Positions 26,649-35,849 of a stretch of DNA of 64,000 nucleotides are shown here, one piece after another (position 1 is the first letter of the stretch; every line of letters starts with the position of its first letter). Source of the DNA: Thalassospira sp. (GTDB taxonomy: Bacteria; Pseudomonadota; Alphaproteobacteria; Rhodospirillales; Thalassospiraceae); the NCBI RefSeq assembly GCF_002709775.1, contig NZ_PAQR01000037.1, positions 16,268 to 80,267 on the forward strand, given 5' to 3'. Under the pieces are notes generated by a model. The model searched no databases. It worked only from the letters and a program-made list of their open reading frames with translations, and had not been told where the DNA came from. The translations under genes were made by a program, and so were the position numbers.

Positions 26649-27437
26649 CTAACGGCTCAGGAAGGCAGAAAGGGTCAGCAAGACAGCCTCGGGCTTTTCG
26701 GCATGTACCCAGTGGCCCGCCCCCTTGATGCTGGTAAAGGCGGCCTTGGGAAACAGCGCCTTGATATGATCGCGGTCCTTGGGATCGATATAGTGCGAAT
26801 TGGCCCCGGCGATAAACAGCACATCACGGCCATACTGATCAGAAAGCCCGTCTTCCGGCCAACCGGTAATATCATCAAGGTGATTGGCCATGGCATCGAT
26901 ATTGACCTGCCAGGACATCTTGCCGCTGTCCTTGTCTGTCACGACGTTCTGGGCCAGGAACTGCCGCACACCTTTTTCCGAAACACCTGATGACAGGGCC
27001 TCTTCGACCTCGGCCCGGCGCGATACCGCATCGAAATCCACCCCGCGCATGGCAGAGATATAGCCGCTATAATCATGGTCATAGACCACAGGCGCAACAT
27101 CAACGACCACCAGATCGGCGACCAGTTCAGCATCCGCAGAAAGGGCCAGCATCATCGATGCCTTTCCGCCCATGGAATGCCCGACAAGATGCACCGGTTG
27201 ATCTGAAACGTCCCGGATCAGTTCGGCCAGATCGCCTGCCATGGCGGGATAGGTCATTTCCATATCCCAGCCGGATCGTCCGTGATTGCGCAGATCCGCG
27301 GTGACCACGTGATATTTCTCGGCCAGACGTCGGGCGATGGCCGTCCAGTTGCGGGCCTGACCAAACAGGCCATGGATGATCACGATGGTGCCGTTGTCAC
27401 GGTTTTCTTCGCCAAAGGCGTAATGGGCAAGTTTCAT
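26649..27437 (-). CDS. Alpha/beta hydrolase (YbfF-type esterase)
   Basis: 262 residues from the ATG at 27437 (27446 is an alternative). Oxyanion segment 'IIHGLFGQARNW', 'ADLRNHGRSGW', nucleophile elbow 'LVGHSMGGKASM', and catalytic His near the end in 'IKGAGHWVHAEKPEAV'. This pattern is typical of the acyl-CoA-esterase-like YbfF group. Just upstream of nudK on the same strand (25 bp), probably cotranscribed. Natural substrate unknown. Confidence 0.9.
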   Translation of the reverse strand: MKLAHYAFGEENRDNGTIVIIHGLFGQARNWTAIARRLAEKYHVVTADLRNHGRSGWDMEMTYPAMAGDLAELIRDVSDQPVHLVGHSMGGKASMMLALSADAELVADLVVVDVAPVVYDHDYSGYISAMRGVDFDAVSRRAEVEEALSSGVSEKGVRQFLAQNVVTDKDSGKMSWQVNIDAMANHLDDITGWPEDGLSDQYGRDVLFIAGANSHYIDPKDRDHIKALFPKAAFTSIKGAGHWVHAEKPEAVLLTLSAFLSR

Positions 27438-27520
27438 AAAGACCAACTTCCGGGCGTTTCAAACGGGGTCGATCCCCCTTAATAACGTTGCCAACAACGA
27501 AGGTGAAGAGCACAAACAAA

Positions 27521-27556
27521 AACACCCTCGCAACATCATGATGCGAGGGCGTTTTT
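27521..27556 (-). terminator. Terminator after the 53-residue gene
   Basis: CCCTCGCA (27525-27532)/TGCGAGGG (27542-27549) flanked by A-rich and T-rich tracts on both sides, so it can work in both directions. It separates the small gene from the hydrolase. Confidence 0.8.
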
Positions 27557-27601
27557 AAGCGTACCGTGTAAACGGTCGCAGGGCTTGGTTGAGCTGCGCA
27601 A

Positions 27602-27763
27602 TTACGCGCCAGCAGCAACACCGCCATGGGGTTTGTTGTGCGTACCAAACAGGCCACCAACTTTGCGTACCAGTGCGACAAGCATGTTGCGCATAGCCTG
27701 TGCACGGAGATGTTCAGCTTCACGCTGCAGGGCAACCAGATCATAATCACGATACATTTTCAT
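27602..27763 (-). CDS. 53-residue basic small protein
   Basis: An open frame of 53 codons with a good ribosome site (GAGGAAA) and a terminator 45 bp after its stop. The predicted protein is helical: MKMYRDYDLVALQREAEHLR begins it, followed by RAQAMRNML..ALVRKVGGLFG and a Gly/Ala-rich tail. The pattern of an acidic/basic amphipathic helix with 'EAEHLRAQAM' recalls small DUF1127-like or RSP_7527-like alphaproteobacterial proteins, but I cannot prove membership. Alone in its transcription unit. Confidence 0.7.
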   Translation of the reverse strand: MKMYRDYDLVALQREAEHLRAQAMRNMLVALVRKVGGLFGTHNKPHGGVAAGA

Positions 27764-28189
27764 GTCCGTTTCCTCATAAAAGCATCCGGCATTGTTCCCG
27801 CCGGGGTTTCGCTATGTGTTTCGTTAAATCCGATGTACGCCTGTTTGTGCATTCCTACGAGAAGAGTTTTCTCACCCCAAATATGCGCTTGACGCATACC
27901 TATTTATGCCGGTGACTTATTTTCATCATGCATATTTAACATGTTTGTTTCATGACAAATAAAGCGTTCATTTCCCTCACATTTGCAGCACGCACCGCCC
28001 GCAACGCCCGCCTTATCTATGATTAAGGTAATATGACACCCGTGTTTCCGTTGCCGTTTTCAAGATGACAGCAGAAGAAAAAAGATCGGAAAATGTTTGG
28101 CACAGAGGGATTTTTCGCCAAATGCGGTCAAAATGACGATTCTTTTCGCCAGATTCACACTAAACAATTTTGCATAGCTCTGGCGAAAG
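27764..28189. other. AT-rich intergenic region
   Basis: No credible gene. The left end must contain the promoter of the 53-residue gene. Near the right end TTTCGCCAGA (28144-28153) and TCTGGCGAAA (28179-28188) form a perfect 10-bp inverted repeat next to the gabD terminator. It may be a second hairpin of that terminator. Confidence 0.5.
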
Positions 28190-28190
28190 T

Positions 28191-28225
28191 AAAAAACGGC
28201 AATACCCGATCAGGATATTGCCGTT
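28191..28225 (-). terminator. Terminator of the succinate-semialdehyde dehydrogenase gene
   Basis: AACGGCAATA (28195-28204)/TATTGCCGTT (28216-28225); on the minus strand it is followed by a T6 run. Confidence 0.85.
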
Positions 28226-28296
28226 CTGCGATCTTTGATTTCAGGTCCGAAAAATGGCCGTTATCGCCACCCGAGCCGAAAGAAAATGCGCCGAAG

Positions 28297-29844
28297 CTAA
28301 AGCGCGTAATTGAGGTATTTGGGTTCGAGATATTCCTCAAGCCCCCAATGTCCGCCTTCGCGGCCCTGACCACTTTCCTTGACGCCGCCGAAAGGCGCCC
28401 CTTCGTGACTGGTGGTGCCGTCATTGATCCCGACCACACCGGTTTCAAGCCGGTCGGCCAGACGTTGGATGCGGCCGACATCACGACTATAGATATAAGA
28501 CGACAGCCCGGTGCGAACCCGATTGGCAAGTTCGATCACTTCGTCTTCAGTGCCAAAGCGATAGATCGGTGCAACCGGGGCAAACAGTTCCTCGTCAAAG
28601 CAATCGGCGTCATGGGGCACATCGGTCATGATCAGCGGACGGGTGAAGAAGCCTTCTTCAGGCAAGTCCGCACCATGGATCAGGGTTGCACCACGTTTCT
28701 TGGCATCCGCAACAAGGCGTTCGACCTTTGCCACCGCCTGACGATTGATCAGCGGCCCCAGCTCCGTGCCGGGCACAAATCCATTGCCCATGGTCTGGGC
28801 ATTGCTGGCCGCCACGAACTTTTCAACAAAGGCGTCATAAAGCCCGTCCTGCACAAAAATACGGTTGGCACAGACACAGGTCTGCCCGCTATTGCGGAAC
28901 TTTGAAATCATCGCGCCGGCAACAGCGGCATCAAGATCGGCATCATCCATAACGATAAAGGGCGCATTGCCGCCAAGCTCCAGCGAGAGCTTTTTCATCG
29001 TCGGCGCGCATTGCTCCATCAACCGTTTGCCAACGGCAGTCGAGCCGGTGAAGGAAAGCATGCGTACGCGGTGATCGCCCGTCAGCGCCTCGCCAATCGG
29101 ATGGGGCAGCCCGGTGACAACGTTAAACACACCTGCCGGGAAACCGGCCTGCTCGGCCAGCTTGGCGGCGGCCAAGGCAGAAAGCGGGGTATCTTCGGCC
29201 GGTTTGACAATGACGGCACAGCCCGCCGCAAGTGCCGGGGCGCATTTGCGCACCACCATGGTCAACGGGAAGTTCCATGGCGTGATGGCAGCGACCACAC
29301 CGACCGGGTGCTTTTGCACGACAACGCGACGATCGCGCTGGGTGGCTGGCATGGTCTGACCATAGGCGCGCTTGGCTTCTTCGCCATACCATTCGGCATA
29401 GGCAATTGCACCGACGACTTCACGCAGGGCCTGATCAAGGGGTTTGCCCTGCTCAAGCGTGATCAGTGCTGCCAGATCTTGCTGATGAGCTTCAAGCAAA
29501 TCGCGCCAGCGGCGCAGGATCTTGGCGCGTTCGCCTGCCAGCAAGCCCGACCAGGCCGGAAAGGCCGCATGGGCCGCATCAATTGCCTGACGGGCTTCAG
29601 AGGTGCGCATGAACGGCACCGCGCCAATCACATCACCCTTTGCCGGATCAATGACATCAAGGGTTTCACGGCTATCGGCCGCGCGCCAGACACCATTGAT
29701 AAAGGCGTGCTTAAGGTTCCAGTCACGGATCACACCACGTGCGCGGCCACGGCCTTCACGGATAAGGTCATCCCTGGCTTTGGCATCAAGGGAGTTCGGG
29801 GTGTTTTGAACGTTTGGGGAACTATTGCTGGTGGCGGCAGACAT
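28297..29844 (-). CDS. gabD: NAD(P)-dependent succinate-semialdehyde dehydrogenase
   Basis: Oxidises succinate semialdehyde to succinate, the last step of 4-aminobutyrate breakdown. 515 residues, about 30 longer than E. coli GabD because of an N-terminal tail. ALDH landmarks: 'ITPWNFPLTMVVRKCAPALAAG', 'FTGSTAVGKRLM', catalytic Glu in 'LELGGNAPFIV' and catalytic Cys in 'SGQTCVCANRIFVQ'. C-terminal 'INDGTTSHEGAPFGGVKESGQGREGG' is typical of GabD rather than other ALDHs. No gabT is adjacent, so it may serve other semialdehydes too. Confidence 0.93.
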   Translation of the reverse strand: MSAATSNSSPNVQNTPNSLDAKARDDLIREGRGRARGVIRDWNLKHAFINGVWRAADSRETLDVIDPAKGDVIGAVPFMRTSEARQAIDAAHAAFPAWSGLLAGERAKILRRWRDLLEAHQQDLAALITLEQGKPLDQALREVVGAIAYAEWYGEEAKRAYGQTMPATQRDRRVVVQKHPVGVVAAITPWNFPLTMVVRKCAPALAAGCAVIVKPAEDTPLSALAAAKLAEQAGFPAGVFNVVTGLPHPIGEALTGDHRVRMLSFTGSTAVGKRLMEQCAPTMKKLSLELGGNAPFIVMDDADLDAAVAGAMISKFRNSGQTCVCANRIFVQDGLYDAFVEKFVAASNAQTMGNGFVPGTELGPLINRQAVAKVERLVADAKKRGATLIHGADLPEEGFFTRPLIMTDVPHDADCFDEELFAPVAPIYRFGTEDEVIELANRVRTGLSSYIYSRDVGRIQRLADRLETGVVGINDGTTSHEGAPFGGVKESGQGREGGHWGLEEYLEPKYLNYAL

Positions 29845-30048
29845 GGGCGAAAGGTTCCTAGAAGCGCGGCAACAAAAAAATCATCGTGATCACGCGCTTG
29901 TGATTACAGTTTCGGGGGCGTTGCTGGGACACTAAGCCTTGCAGCAGGCTGATGGCAACAACATGCTTACATCTCAATATAATAATTTTAAACTGAGCGC
30001 TGCATCCCGAGAGATACGTTAACGCGTTTTGAGAAGAGAGAACACACG

Positions 30049-30513
30049 ATGAAGAAGCTCCTTACTGCAGGACTCCTCGGCTCGATCATGGTCGTGGGTG
30101 CCGCTTTCCCGATGATGGCACAGGCTGACGAAGCATCCGACAATGCGCTGGTCGAAAACCGCAAAATGCTGATGGATGGAATCGGCGGCGCGATGGGTAC
30201 GCTTGGCTGCTATATGAAGGGCCAGTGCGAATTGCCTGATCCGGTTCTGGCGAACCTGGCAAAGGGTATTGCCTTTGCTGCCGGTTCAGGCCCGGCCGCG
30301 TTTGAACCGCAGACCCCGGATGCATCTGTCAAAACCACCGCTGCGGGTGATGTCTGGACCAATTGGGATAAATTCGCTGCGGGCTTCCCGGAAATGCAGC
30401 AGGCCGCCCTCGCCCTTGCAGATGCCGTTGGTGACAAGGGTGCGATGGGTGCTGCCATGGGCAATCTTGGCAAGACCTGCAAAGGTTGCCACGACGAGTT
30501 CCGCACCAAGTAA
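30049..30513 (+). CDS. Cytochrome c' (class II c-type cytochrome)
   Basis: Periplasmic haem protein, 154 residues. Signal peptide (MKKLLTAGLLGSIMVVG, cleavage after AQA), then a four-helix-bundle-type sequence and the single haem site 'CKGCHDEFR' close to the C-terminus, the arrangement that defines class II cytochromes. Such proteins bind NO or transfer electrons. 'DVWTNWDKFAAGFPEMQQAALALADA' is the typical helix pair. Its closest neighbour is a convergent cytochrome b561. Confidence 0.93.
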   Translation: MKKLLTAGLLGSIMVVGAAFPMMAQADEASDNALVENRKMLMDGIGGAMGTLGCYMKGQCELPDPVLANLAKGIAFAAGSGPAAFEPQTPDASVKTTAAGDVWTNWDKFAAGFPEMQQAALALADAVGDKGAMGAAMGNLGKTCKGCHDEFRTK

Positions 30514-30539
30514 CGCGGTCTGGCTAAAGATCTTCTTCT

Positions 30540-30640
30540 GGTCGCCCTGCTCACCCCGGGCGACCGCCCCTGATCAGCTTTCCCCACCCCCATGCACTGT
30601 ACCCCACAGAGCGCGCGAGAAACTGATCAGGGGATTTTTA
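30540..30640 (+). terminator. Two hairpins after cytochrome c', the second with a long C-rich loop and T-tail
   Basis: Hairpin 1: GGTCGCCC (30540-30547)/GGGCGACC (30558-30565). Hairpin 2: CCCCTGATCAG (30567-30577)/CTGATCAGGGG (30623-30633), followed by ATTTTTATT. The 45-base loop contains runs of C. A terminator with such a loop is unusual and could be the body of a 3'-derived sRNA. Confidence 0.6.
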
Positions 30641-30650
30641 TTCCAAAGAA

Positions 30651-30684
30651 AAGGCCAACGTCATGATGTCACGACGTTGGCCTT
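30651..30684. terminator. Perfect 12-bp hairpin between convergent genes
   Basis: AAGGCCAACGTC (30651-30662)/GACGTTGGCCTT (30673-30684). It is the likely terminator of the cytochrome b561 gene (minus strand, TTTCTTTGG follows) and a back-up for cytochrome c'. Confidence 0.7.
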
Positions 30685-30723
30685 ATTCATTTCAAGCCCG
30701 GCACAGAAAACCGGGAAGCGGCC

Positions 30724-31440
30724 CTATCCGCGTGCGAGGGTGATCCCGCCCCAGACAGCCAGCGCGCAAATGATCAGGATTGCGATGCCCAGTACCGGTG
30801 ATGCAAACCGGATCGTTGCAAACCGTTCTGCCAGTTCGGCCGGCACTTGGCGGGTGCCGATCACCATGGCGCGGATCAGGTTTTCACGTTTGACGACCAG
30901 ATAGAATATCGCGGCAAACACATGCAGCCCAACCGCGGCATAGATCAGATTGATGTTGGTATGATGGATCCAGTTCATGGTGCCGGCGAAATCGGAACTG
31001 ACATAGGCAACCAGCGGACCATCAAAGAACAGGAAGGTATCCTCGCTGGCAAACAGGCCAGAAAACGCCTGAAGCCCGACCAGAAGGATCAGAACCGCAA
31101 CCATCCAGCCCCCCGCCGGGTTATGCCCGGCATAGGTCAGATCGGCCATCGTGCCGTTCGGGATTTTCAGCATGTAGTTGATGACGCGCTTGGGCCCGGT
31201 CAGGAAATCGGCAAAGCGGGCGTTCGAACTGCCGACAAAGCCCCAGATGATGCGAAAGATCACAAGTGCCAGCACGCTGTATCCGGCGATGGCATGGATA
31301 TCGATCATCACCTGCCGGTTGGTCCACCAGGCGGTGACGATGGCAATGACAAGGGCCCAGTGGAAAAGCCGCACCGGAAAATCCCAGAGTTTGACCTTCT
31401 TTTCGTCAGACGCCGGGTGGCTCATATCGGGATTGCTCAT
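30724..31440 (-). CDS. Cytochrome b561 family membrane protein
   Basis: 238-residue membrane cytochrome of the b561/Ni-Fe-hydrogenase b-subunit type, with about five hydrophobic segments. 'VKLWDFPVRLFHWALVIAIV' contains the first haem-ligand His. Further His residues occur in 'IDIHAIAGYSVLAL', 'IHHTNINLIYAAVGLHVFAAIFY' and support two b haems. It probably passes electrons between the quinone pool and a periplasmic partner; the convergent cytochrome c' gene is a candidate. Divergent from the imelysin gene and its Fur box. Confidence 0.9.
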   Translation of the reverse strand: MSNPDMSHPASDEKKVKLWDFPVRLFHWALVIAIVTAWWTNRQVMIDIHAIAGYSVLALVIFRIIWGFVGSSNARFADFLTGPKRVINYMLKIPNGTMADLTYAGHNPAGGWMVAVLILLVGLQAFSGLFASEDTFLFFDGPLVAYVSSDFAGTMNWIHHTNINLIYAAVGLHVFAAIFYLVVKRENLIRAMVIGTRQVPAELAERFATIRFASPVLGIAILIICALAVWGGITLARG

Positions 31441-31648
31441 CGGGCCTCTCTCTTTGCGCGATCAGTGAATTCATGGTTGCGGAAAACGTCATAGGGGATT
31501 TTCCGCCAAGAAGCTTAAAGACAGATCAATTTTCCCCTTAGCGGATTTCATCCGCATTTCACCCAAAGCCGACCAATAAGCTTTAGCGGCAACCAACGGT
31601 TATCACATTGCGAAAACGTAAAATTTTGCAAATTGGTGATTCTTTATT

Positions 31649-31663
31649 TGAAAATCATTCTCA
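31649..31663. promoter_or_regulatory. Fur box upstream of the imelysin cluster
   Basis: TGAAAATCATTCTCA (31649-31663) differs from the classical 7-1-7 Fur site TGATAATNATTATCA at only two of 14 fixed positions. It is 142 bp before the imelysin start in a 364-bp divergent region (31441-31804), which otherwise shows no gene. Confidence 0.72.
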
Positions 31664-31804
31664 CAAGCAGTATCAATTGGCGGAAGCATAGTGATCAGGG
31701 TCACAATCCATTCAGGCGTGCATTCGTTTGTATGGGATGGATTTTTGCCTGATCCGCAGGGCATTTGCCCTTGGCTCACCATTCAGGGATAGATGGGAAC
31801 TCCT

Positions 31805-33073
31805 ATGAAGATCGCAAAGATTCTGGGTACGGCCGCACTGGTCTCTACCCTTGGCGCGCAGGCATATGCCGCACCGGCCGCCAAAGACGTACTGACCACC
31901 TATGCGGATATCGCGCATGCGGGCTATGAAGATTCGCTGATTACCGCCAAGGCACTGCAGGCAGCAATTGACGAACTGGTCGCAAACCCGTCAGCCGCCA
32001 CCTTTGACGCAGCGAAGTCGGCCTGGCTGGCATCGCGCGCACCCTATCAGCAGACCGAAGTTTATCGTTTCGGCAACGCGATTGTTGATGACTGGGAAGG
32101 CAAGGTAAACGCATGGCCGCTCGATGAAGGTCTGATCGACTATGTCGAAACCGGCCTTTATGGCGAAGAAAGCGAAGAAAACCCGGCTTACACCGCCAAC
32201 GTCATTGCCAACCCGACCCTGACCATTTCGGGCGAAACCATCGATGCGTCGACCATTGATGCAGCTTTGCTTGAAAGCCTGCATGAAATTGATGACGTCG
32301 AAGCAAACGTTGCAACCGGCTATCACGCCATTGAATTCCTGCTTTGGGGTCAGGACCTGCATGGGACCGATGCCGGTGCCGGTGAACGTAAATGGACCGA
32401 CTATGCAGCTGGCGATGACTGCACCAACGGCAATTGCGATCGTCGTGGTGAATATCTTCAGGCCGCAGCGGACCTGATGGTTTCCGATCTGGAATGGATC
32501 ACCGAACAGTGGGCCGAAGGTGGCGAAGCACGTGAAACCGTTCTTGAAGGTGATGGCGTTCCGGGCCTGACCGCGATTGTGACCGGCATGGGTTCGCTTT
32601 CTTATGGCGAACTGGGTGGCGAACGTACCAAGCTTGGTCTGCTGCTGCATGATCCGGAAGAAGAGCATGATTGCTTCTCCGACAACACCCATAACAGCCA
32701 CTACTATGACGCACTGGGCATCCAGAACGTTTATCTTGGCCGTTACACCCGTGTTGACGGTTCGGTTGTTGAAGGTCCGTCGCTTTCCGATCTGGTTGCA
32801 GCAAATGATGCAGGCCTTGATACCGAACTGCGTGGCAAGCTGGCGGCATCGGTTGTTGCCGGTAAAGTCATGGTCACCCGCGCAAAAGGCGGCGAAGCCT
32901 TTGACCAGCTGATCGCCATGGGCAACGAAGATGGCAATGCCGTCGTTCAGGCCTTTGTTGATGCACTTGTTGATCAGACCAAATCGATCGAACAGATCAT
33001 TGCCGCTGTCGGCATTGACGGTATCGAGTTCGAAGGTTCTGACAGCCTCGACAACCCGTCTGCAGTAAACTAA
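31805..33073 (+). CDS. Imelysin family iron-regulated protein (IrpA/COG3487)
   Basis: Periplasmic protein of the imelysin (M75-like) family, 422 residues from the ATG at 31805. That start gives a clean signal peptide (MKIAKILGTAALVSTLGAQ, cleavage AYA); 31793 is in frame and possible. The imelysin signature GxHxxE occurs as 'GYHAIEFLLWGQDLHG' at about residue 175, and 'WPLDEGLIDYVE' fits the family. These proteins are iron-repressed in many bacteria and bind metal, and a peptidase role is doubtful. First gene of the COG3487-3488-3489-3490 cluster, behind a Fur box. Confidence 0.92.
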   Translation: MKIAKILGTAALVSTLGAQAYAAPAAKDVLTTYADIAHAGYEDSLITAKALQAAIDELVANPSAATFDAAKSAWLASRAPYQQTEVYRFGNAIVDDWEGKVNAWPLDEGLIDYVETGLYGEESEENPAYTANVIANPTLTISGETIDASTIDAALLESLHEIDDVEANVATGYHAIEFLLWGQDLHGTDAGAGERKWTDYAAGDDCTNGNCDRRGEYLQAAADLMVSDLEWITEQWAEGGEARETVLEGDGVPGLTAIVTGMGSLSYGELGGERTKLGLLLHDPEEEHDCFSDNTHNSHYYDALGIQNVYLGRYTRVDGSVVEGPSLSDLVAANDAGLDTELRGKLAASVVAGKVMVTRAKGGEAFDQLIAMGNEDGNAVVQAFVDALVDQTKSIEQIIAAVGIDGIEFEGSDSLDNPSAVN

Positions 33074-33107
33074 TCATCATTATCAGGCACCTGCCTGAAT
33101 GACAGTG

Positions 33108-33138
33108 AACGGCGGGGGATGAATTCTCCCGCCGTTTT
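33108..33138 (+). terminator. Hairpin between the first imelysin and the DUF1111 gene
   Basis: AACGGCGGG (33108-33116)/CCCGCCGTT (33128-33136) with a short TTTT. It is probably a partial terminator that lowers expression of the three downstream genes relative to the first. Confidence 0.65.
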
Positions 33139-33165
33139 GCTTTGAACAAAAACTAGAAGACTTCC

Positions 33166-34629
33166 ATGAACCGTCCCGCACGCACGCCCCTGTTTTCATG
33201 CCCGCTCTGGCTGGTTGCCGTCGGCCTTGCCGTTGCGCCAATTACCCTTCATGCCGAAACAACTGGCACCCCGACCCTGCCCGGCGGGGACACAAGTTGG
33301 CGTGCTGATCACGGACGCGATGCCTTCATGCATCAATCCGCCAACATGAGCTTTGAAAAGCGGCTTGATTTCAAGCTGGGTGAAGCCCTTTTTCAAAGGC
33401 TGTGGGTAACTGCGCCGACCCGCACCAAGGCGGCAGACGGATTGGGTCCGCTGTTTAATTCACGTGCGTGTAGCGGATGTCATATCCGTAATGGCCGTGG
33501 TCATCCGGTTGATGAAAACGATGGCGAAGCCGGGGCAACATCGATGTTGCTGCGCCTGTCGATCCCGCCGCAAACACCCGAACAGCTTCGCGATCATCTG
33601 GATGGCAAGCGCGCCACCATTCCTGATCCGGTCTATGGCGGCCAGTTTCAGGATTTCTCGGTCGCAGGCATTGCCGCAGAAGGTCGGGTCAAGGTGCGCT
33701 ATGAAGCGACCGCAGTGACCCTTGCGGGCGACGAAACCGTTACCTTGCGCAAACCGACTTATGAGATGACCAATCTGGCTTATGGGCCGCTGCATCCTGA
33801 TGTGATGGTCTCCCCGCGCTTGGCACCGCCAATGATCGGACTTGGGCTGTTGGAAGCTATCCCCGACAGCACCCTTATTGCGGCAAGTGATCCGCAGGAT
33901 GAAGATGGTGATGGTATTTCCGGGCGGCTTAACCGGGTTTGGGACATTGGCAAGGCCGATATGGCGATTGGCCGTTTTGGCTGGAAGGCAGGCATGCCGA
34001 CCCTTGATCAGCAAAACCAGAATGCATTCCAGTTCGATATCGGCCTTTCGACCCCGCTTTATCCGCATGGCGGTGGCGATTGCACAGCGGCACAAACCGA
34101 TTGCATCAATGCGCCTAACGGCAATGATGATGAGTTCGAAGGCCTCGAAGTGCATTCCGTGATGACCGATCTGGTGCTTTATTACACGCGCAACATCGCG
34201 CCGCCCGCACGCCGCGATGCCAATGACCCGGACGTTCTGGCGGGGGCCGAAATCTTTGACGCCATCGGCTGCGCATCCTGTCATACGCCGCGCTATCAAC
34301 TGCCAAAACAAGACGACATGCCTGAACAATCCGGACAGGTGATCTGGCCATACCCCGACTTGTTGCTCCATGACATGGGCGACGGTCTTGCCGACGATAG
34401 GCCTGAGGCGCAAGCATCAGGCAGCGAATGGCGCACGCCACCGCTTTGGGGCATTGGCCGCGCGCAAGAAATCGATCCCCGCGCGCGCTTCCTGCATGAC
34501 GGACGGGCAACAAGCATTCTTGAAGCGATCCTGTGGCATGGCGGTGAAGCCGGAACCGCCCGCGATGCGGTCACAAAGCTGCCACCATCGGAGCGCAGTC
34601 AGTTGCTGGCGTTTCTAAAGTCCTTGTGA
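33166..34629 (+). CDS. Di-haem oxidoreductase family protein (DUF1111/COG3488)
   Basis: Secreted, 487 residues with an N-terminal signal sequence (LAVAPITLHA). Two c-type haem sites are visible: 'SRACSGCHIRNG' near residue 105 and 'GCASCHTPRY' near 370. The long middle part is DUF1111, often labelled thiol oxidoreductase without proof; the haems suggest a peroxidase or ferric/ferrous redox role. 'RFLHDGRATSILEAILWHGGEA' at the C-terminus is the family's conserved end and resembles di-haem peroxidases. Second gene of the iron cluster; the stop overlaps a GTG that could start the next frame. Confidence 0.9.
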   Translation: MNRPARTPLFSCPLWLVAVGLAVAPITLHAETTGTPTLPGGDTSWRADHGRDAFMHQSANMSFEKRLDFKLGEALFQRLWVTAPTRTKAADGLGPLFNSRACSGCHIRNGRGHPVDENDGEAGATSMLLRLSIPPQTPEQLRDHLDGKRATIPDPVYGGQFQDFSVAGIAAEGRVKVRYEATAVTLAGDETVTLRKPTYEMTNLAYGPLHPDVMVSPRLAPPMIGLGLLEAIPDSTLIAASDPQDEDGDGISGRLNRVWDIGKADMAIGRFGWKAGMPTLDQQNQNAFQFDIGLSTPLYPHGGGDCTAAQTDCINAPNGNDDEFEGLEVHSVMTDLVLYYTRNIAPPARRDANDPDVLAGAEIFDAIGCASCHTPRYQLPKQDDMPEQSGQVIWPYPDLLLHDMGDGLADDRPEAQASGSEWRTPPLWGIGRAQEIDPRARFLHDGRATSILEAILWHGGEAGTARDAVTKLPPSERSQLLAFLKSL

Positions 34630-34697
34630 CGCGTTATATGTTGCAAGAACACACGCGAAATCAGATGCCCAAACACGAGAATATCGGGAAAAGTCAC

Positions 34698-35825
34698 ATG
34701 ATCTTCAAACCCAGCTGGCGCAGCTTGTTGCTTTCAACCACGACCGTTCTTGCTGTTGGGTTGAGTGCCCCCGGTGCCAAAGCCGATATCCCCGATGAAA
34801 GCTATCAGCCGGTTCTGGCACATCTGCTGGGTACTGTGATGCCGCCAAAGCTTGATGAATTTCACACAGCGACCGAAGAACTGAGCGAAGAATTCAGGGA
34901 TTTTTGTTCCGATCCCGATAACGGCGGGCTTGAAGACACGCAAGCAGCCTATCATGCGGCAATGGATATCTGGCAGGAAATCCAGCCCTGGCGCATGGGC
35001 CCGCTGGTCGCCAACGGCCGGGATCAGCATATCGAATATTGGCCGGACAAACATGGCACGGCCGCCCGGCAGTTCCGCAAGCTGATGTTTGACAAACCCG
35101 CCGCCTATACCGATCCCGAACAGCTTGCCGGTGCCAGTGCAGCACTTCAGGGCTTTCCGGCACTTGAAGAGGTTTTGTTTGCCGATGATCACGGTGATCA
35201 GATGATTGCCGCCGATGAAGACGGCGTGTTCCTGTGCCAATATGGCACCGCCATTGCCACAAACCTTGGTACCCTGTCAGGTGAATTGCAGGCTGAATGG
35301 CCGGAATTCGCAACCGCAATGGAGAATGCCGGGCCCGACAGCATGGACTATCCAAGTGCGAAATTCGCCGCGACCGATCTTTACCGCGCCCTGCATGAAG
35401 GTCTTCTGATCATCTCGACCCAGAAACTTGCCCGACCGCTTGGAGAAAATGCCGAAGACGCGCGGGCGAGCCGCGGGGAAAGCCCGCTTGCCGGACGGTC
35501 GCTTCGCAATATCGAACACAACCTGATTGGTCTCTTCGCGATCTATGATGGAACGTGGGGCGATGTTGGCGAGGAAGGCAAGGGGTTGGCCGCCCTGATC
35601 GATAACAGTCTTCTGGATCGGTCCTTCAAGCTTAACTGGCAGACGGTTTCTGACACGGTTGCGGACCTGCCGCCGTCGGTCGCAGAGGTCCTTGATCAGT
35701 CTGACGGCTATGCCACGCTTTCGGACCTCAAGGGGCAGATCGAATTCCTGACCATGCTTGTTGAGAACGATGTTGGCGGCAACACCCAGCTTGGTGGTGG
35801 CTTTAACGCCCTTGATGGTGACTAA
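34698..35825 (+). CDS. Second imelysin family protein (COG3489)
   Basis: 375 residues from the ATG at 34698, giving a signal peptide (SLLLSTTTVLAVGLSAPGAKA). The open frame begins with GTG at 34626, but that leader is charged and non-secretory. It is a paralogue class of the first imelysin: it has 'DIWQEIQPWRMGPLV' and 'QGFPALEEVLFADD' in place of the GxHxxE block, as usual for the COG3489 subfamily. Often predicted to be a periplasmic lipoprotein elsewhere, but no lipobox is seen here. Confidence 0.88.
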   Translation: MIFKPSWRSLLLSTTTVLAVGLSAPGAKADIPDESYQPVLAHLLGTVMPPKLDEFHTATEELSEEFRDFCSDPDNGGLEDTQAAYHAAMDIWQEIQPWRMGPLVANGRDQHIEYWPDKHGTAARQFRKLMFDKPAAYTDPEQLAGASAALQGFPALEEVLFADDHGDQMIAADEDGVFLCQYGTAIATNLGTLSGELQAEWPEFATAMENAGPDSMDYPSAKFAATDLYRALHEGLLIISTQKLARPLGENAEDARASRGESPLAGRSLRNIEHNLIGLFAIYDGTWGDVGEEGKGLAALIDNSLLDRSFKLNWQTVSDTVADLPPSVAEVLDQSDGYATLSDLKGQIEFLTMLVENDVGGNTQLGGGFNALDGD

Positions 35826-35849
35826 GGCGCACGAAAAAGGAGATCAGAG

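Noticed and set aside
28093..29889. Plus-strand frames of 270 and 292 codons over gabD
   Set aside because: Antisense to a complete ALDH with all catalytic residues; no start signals.
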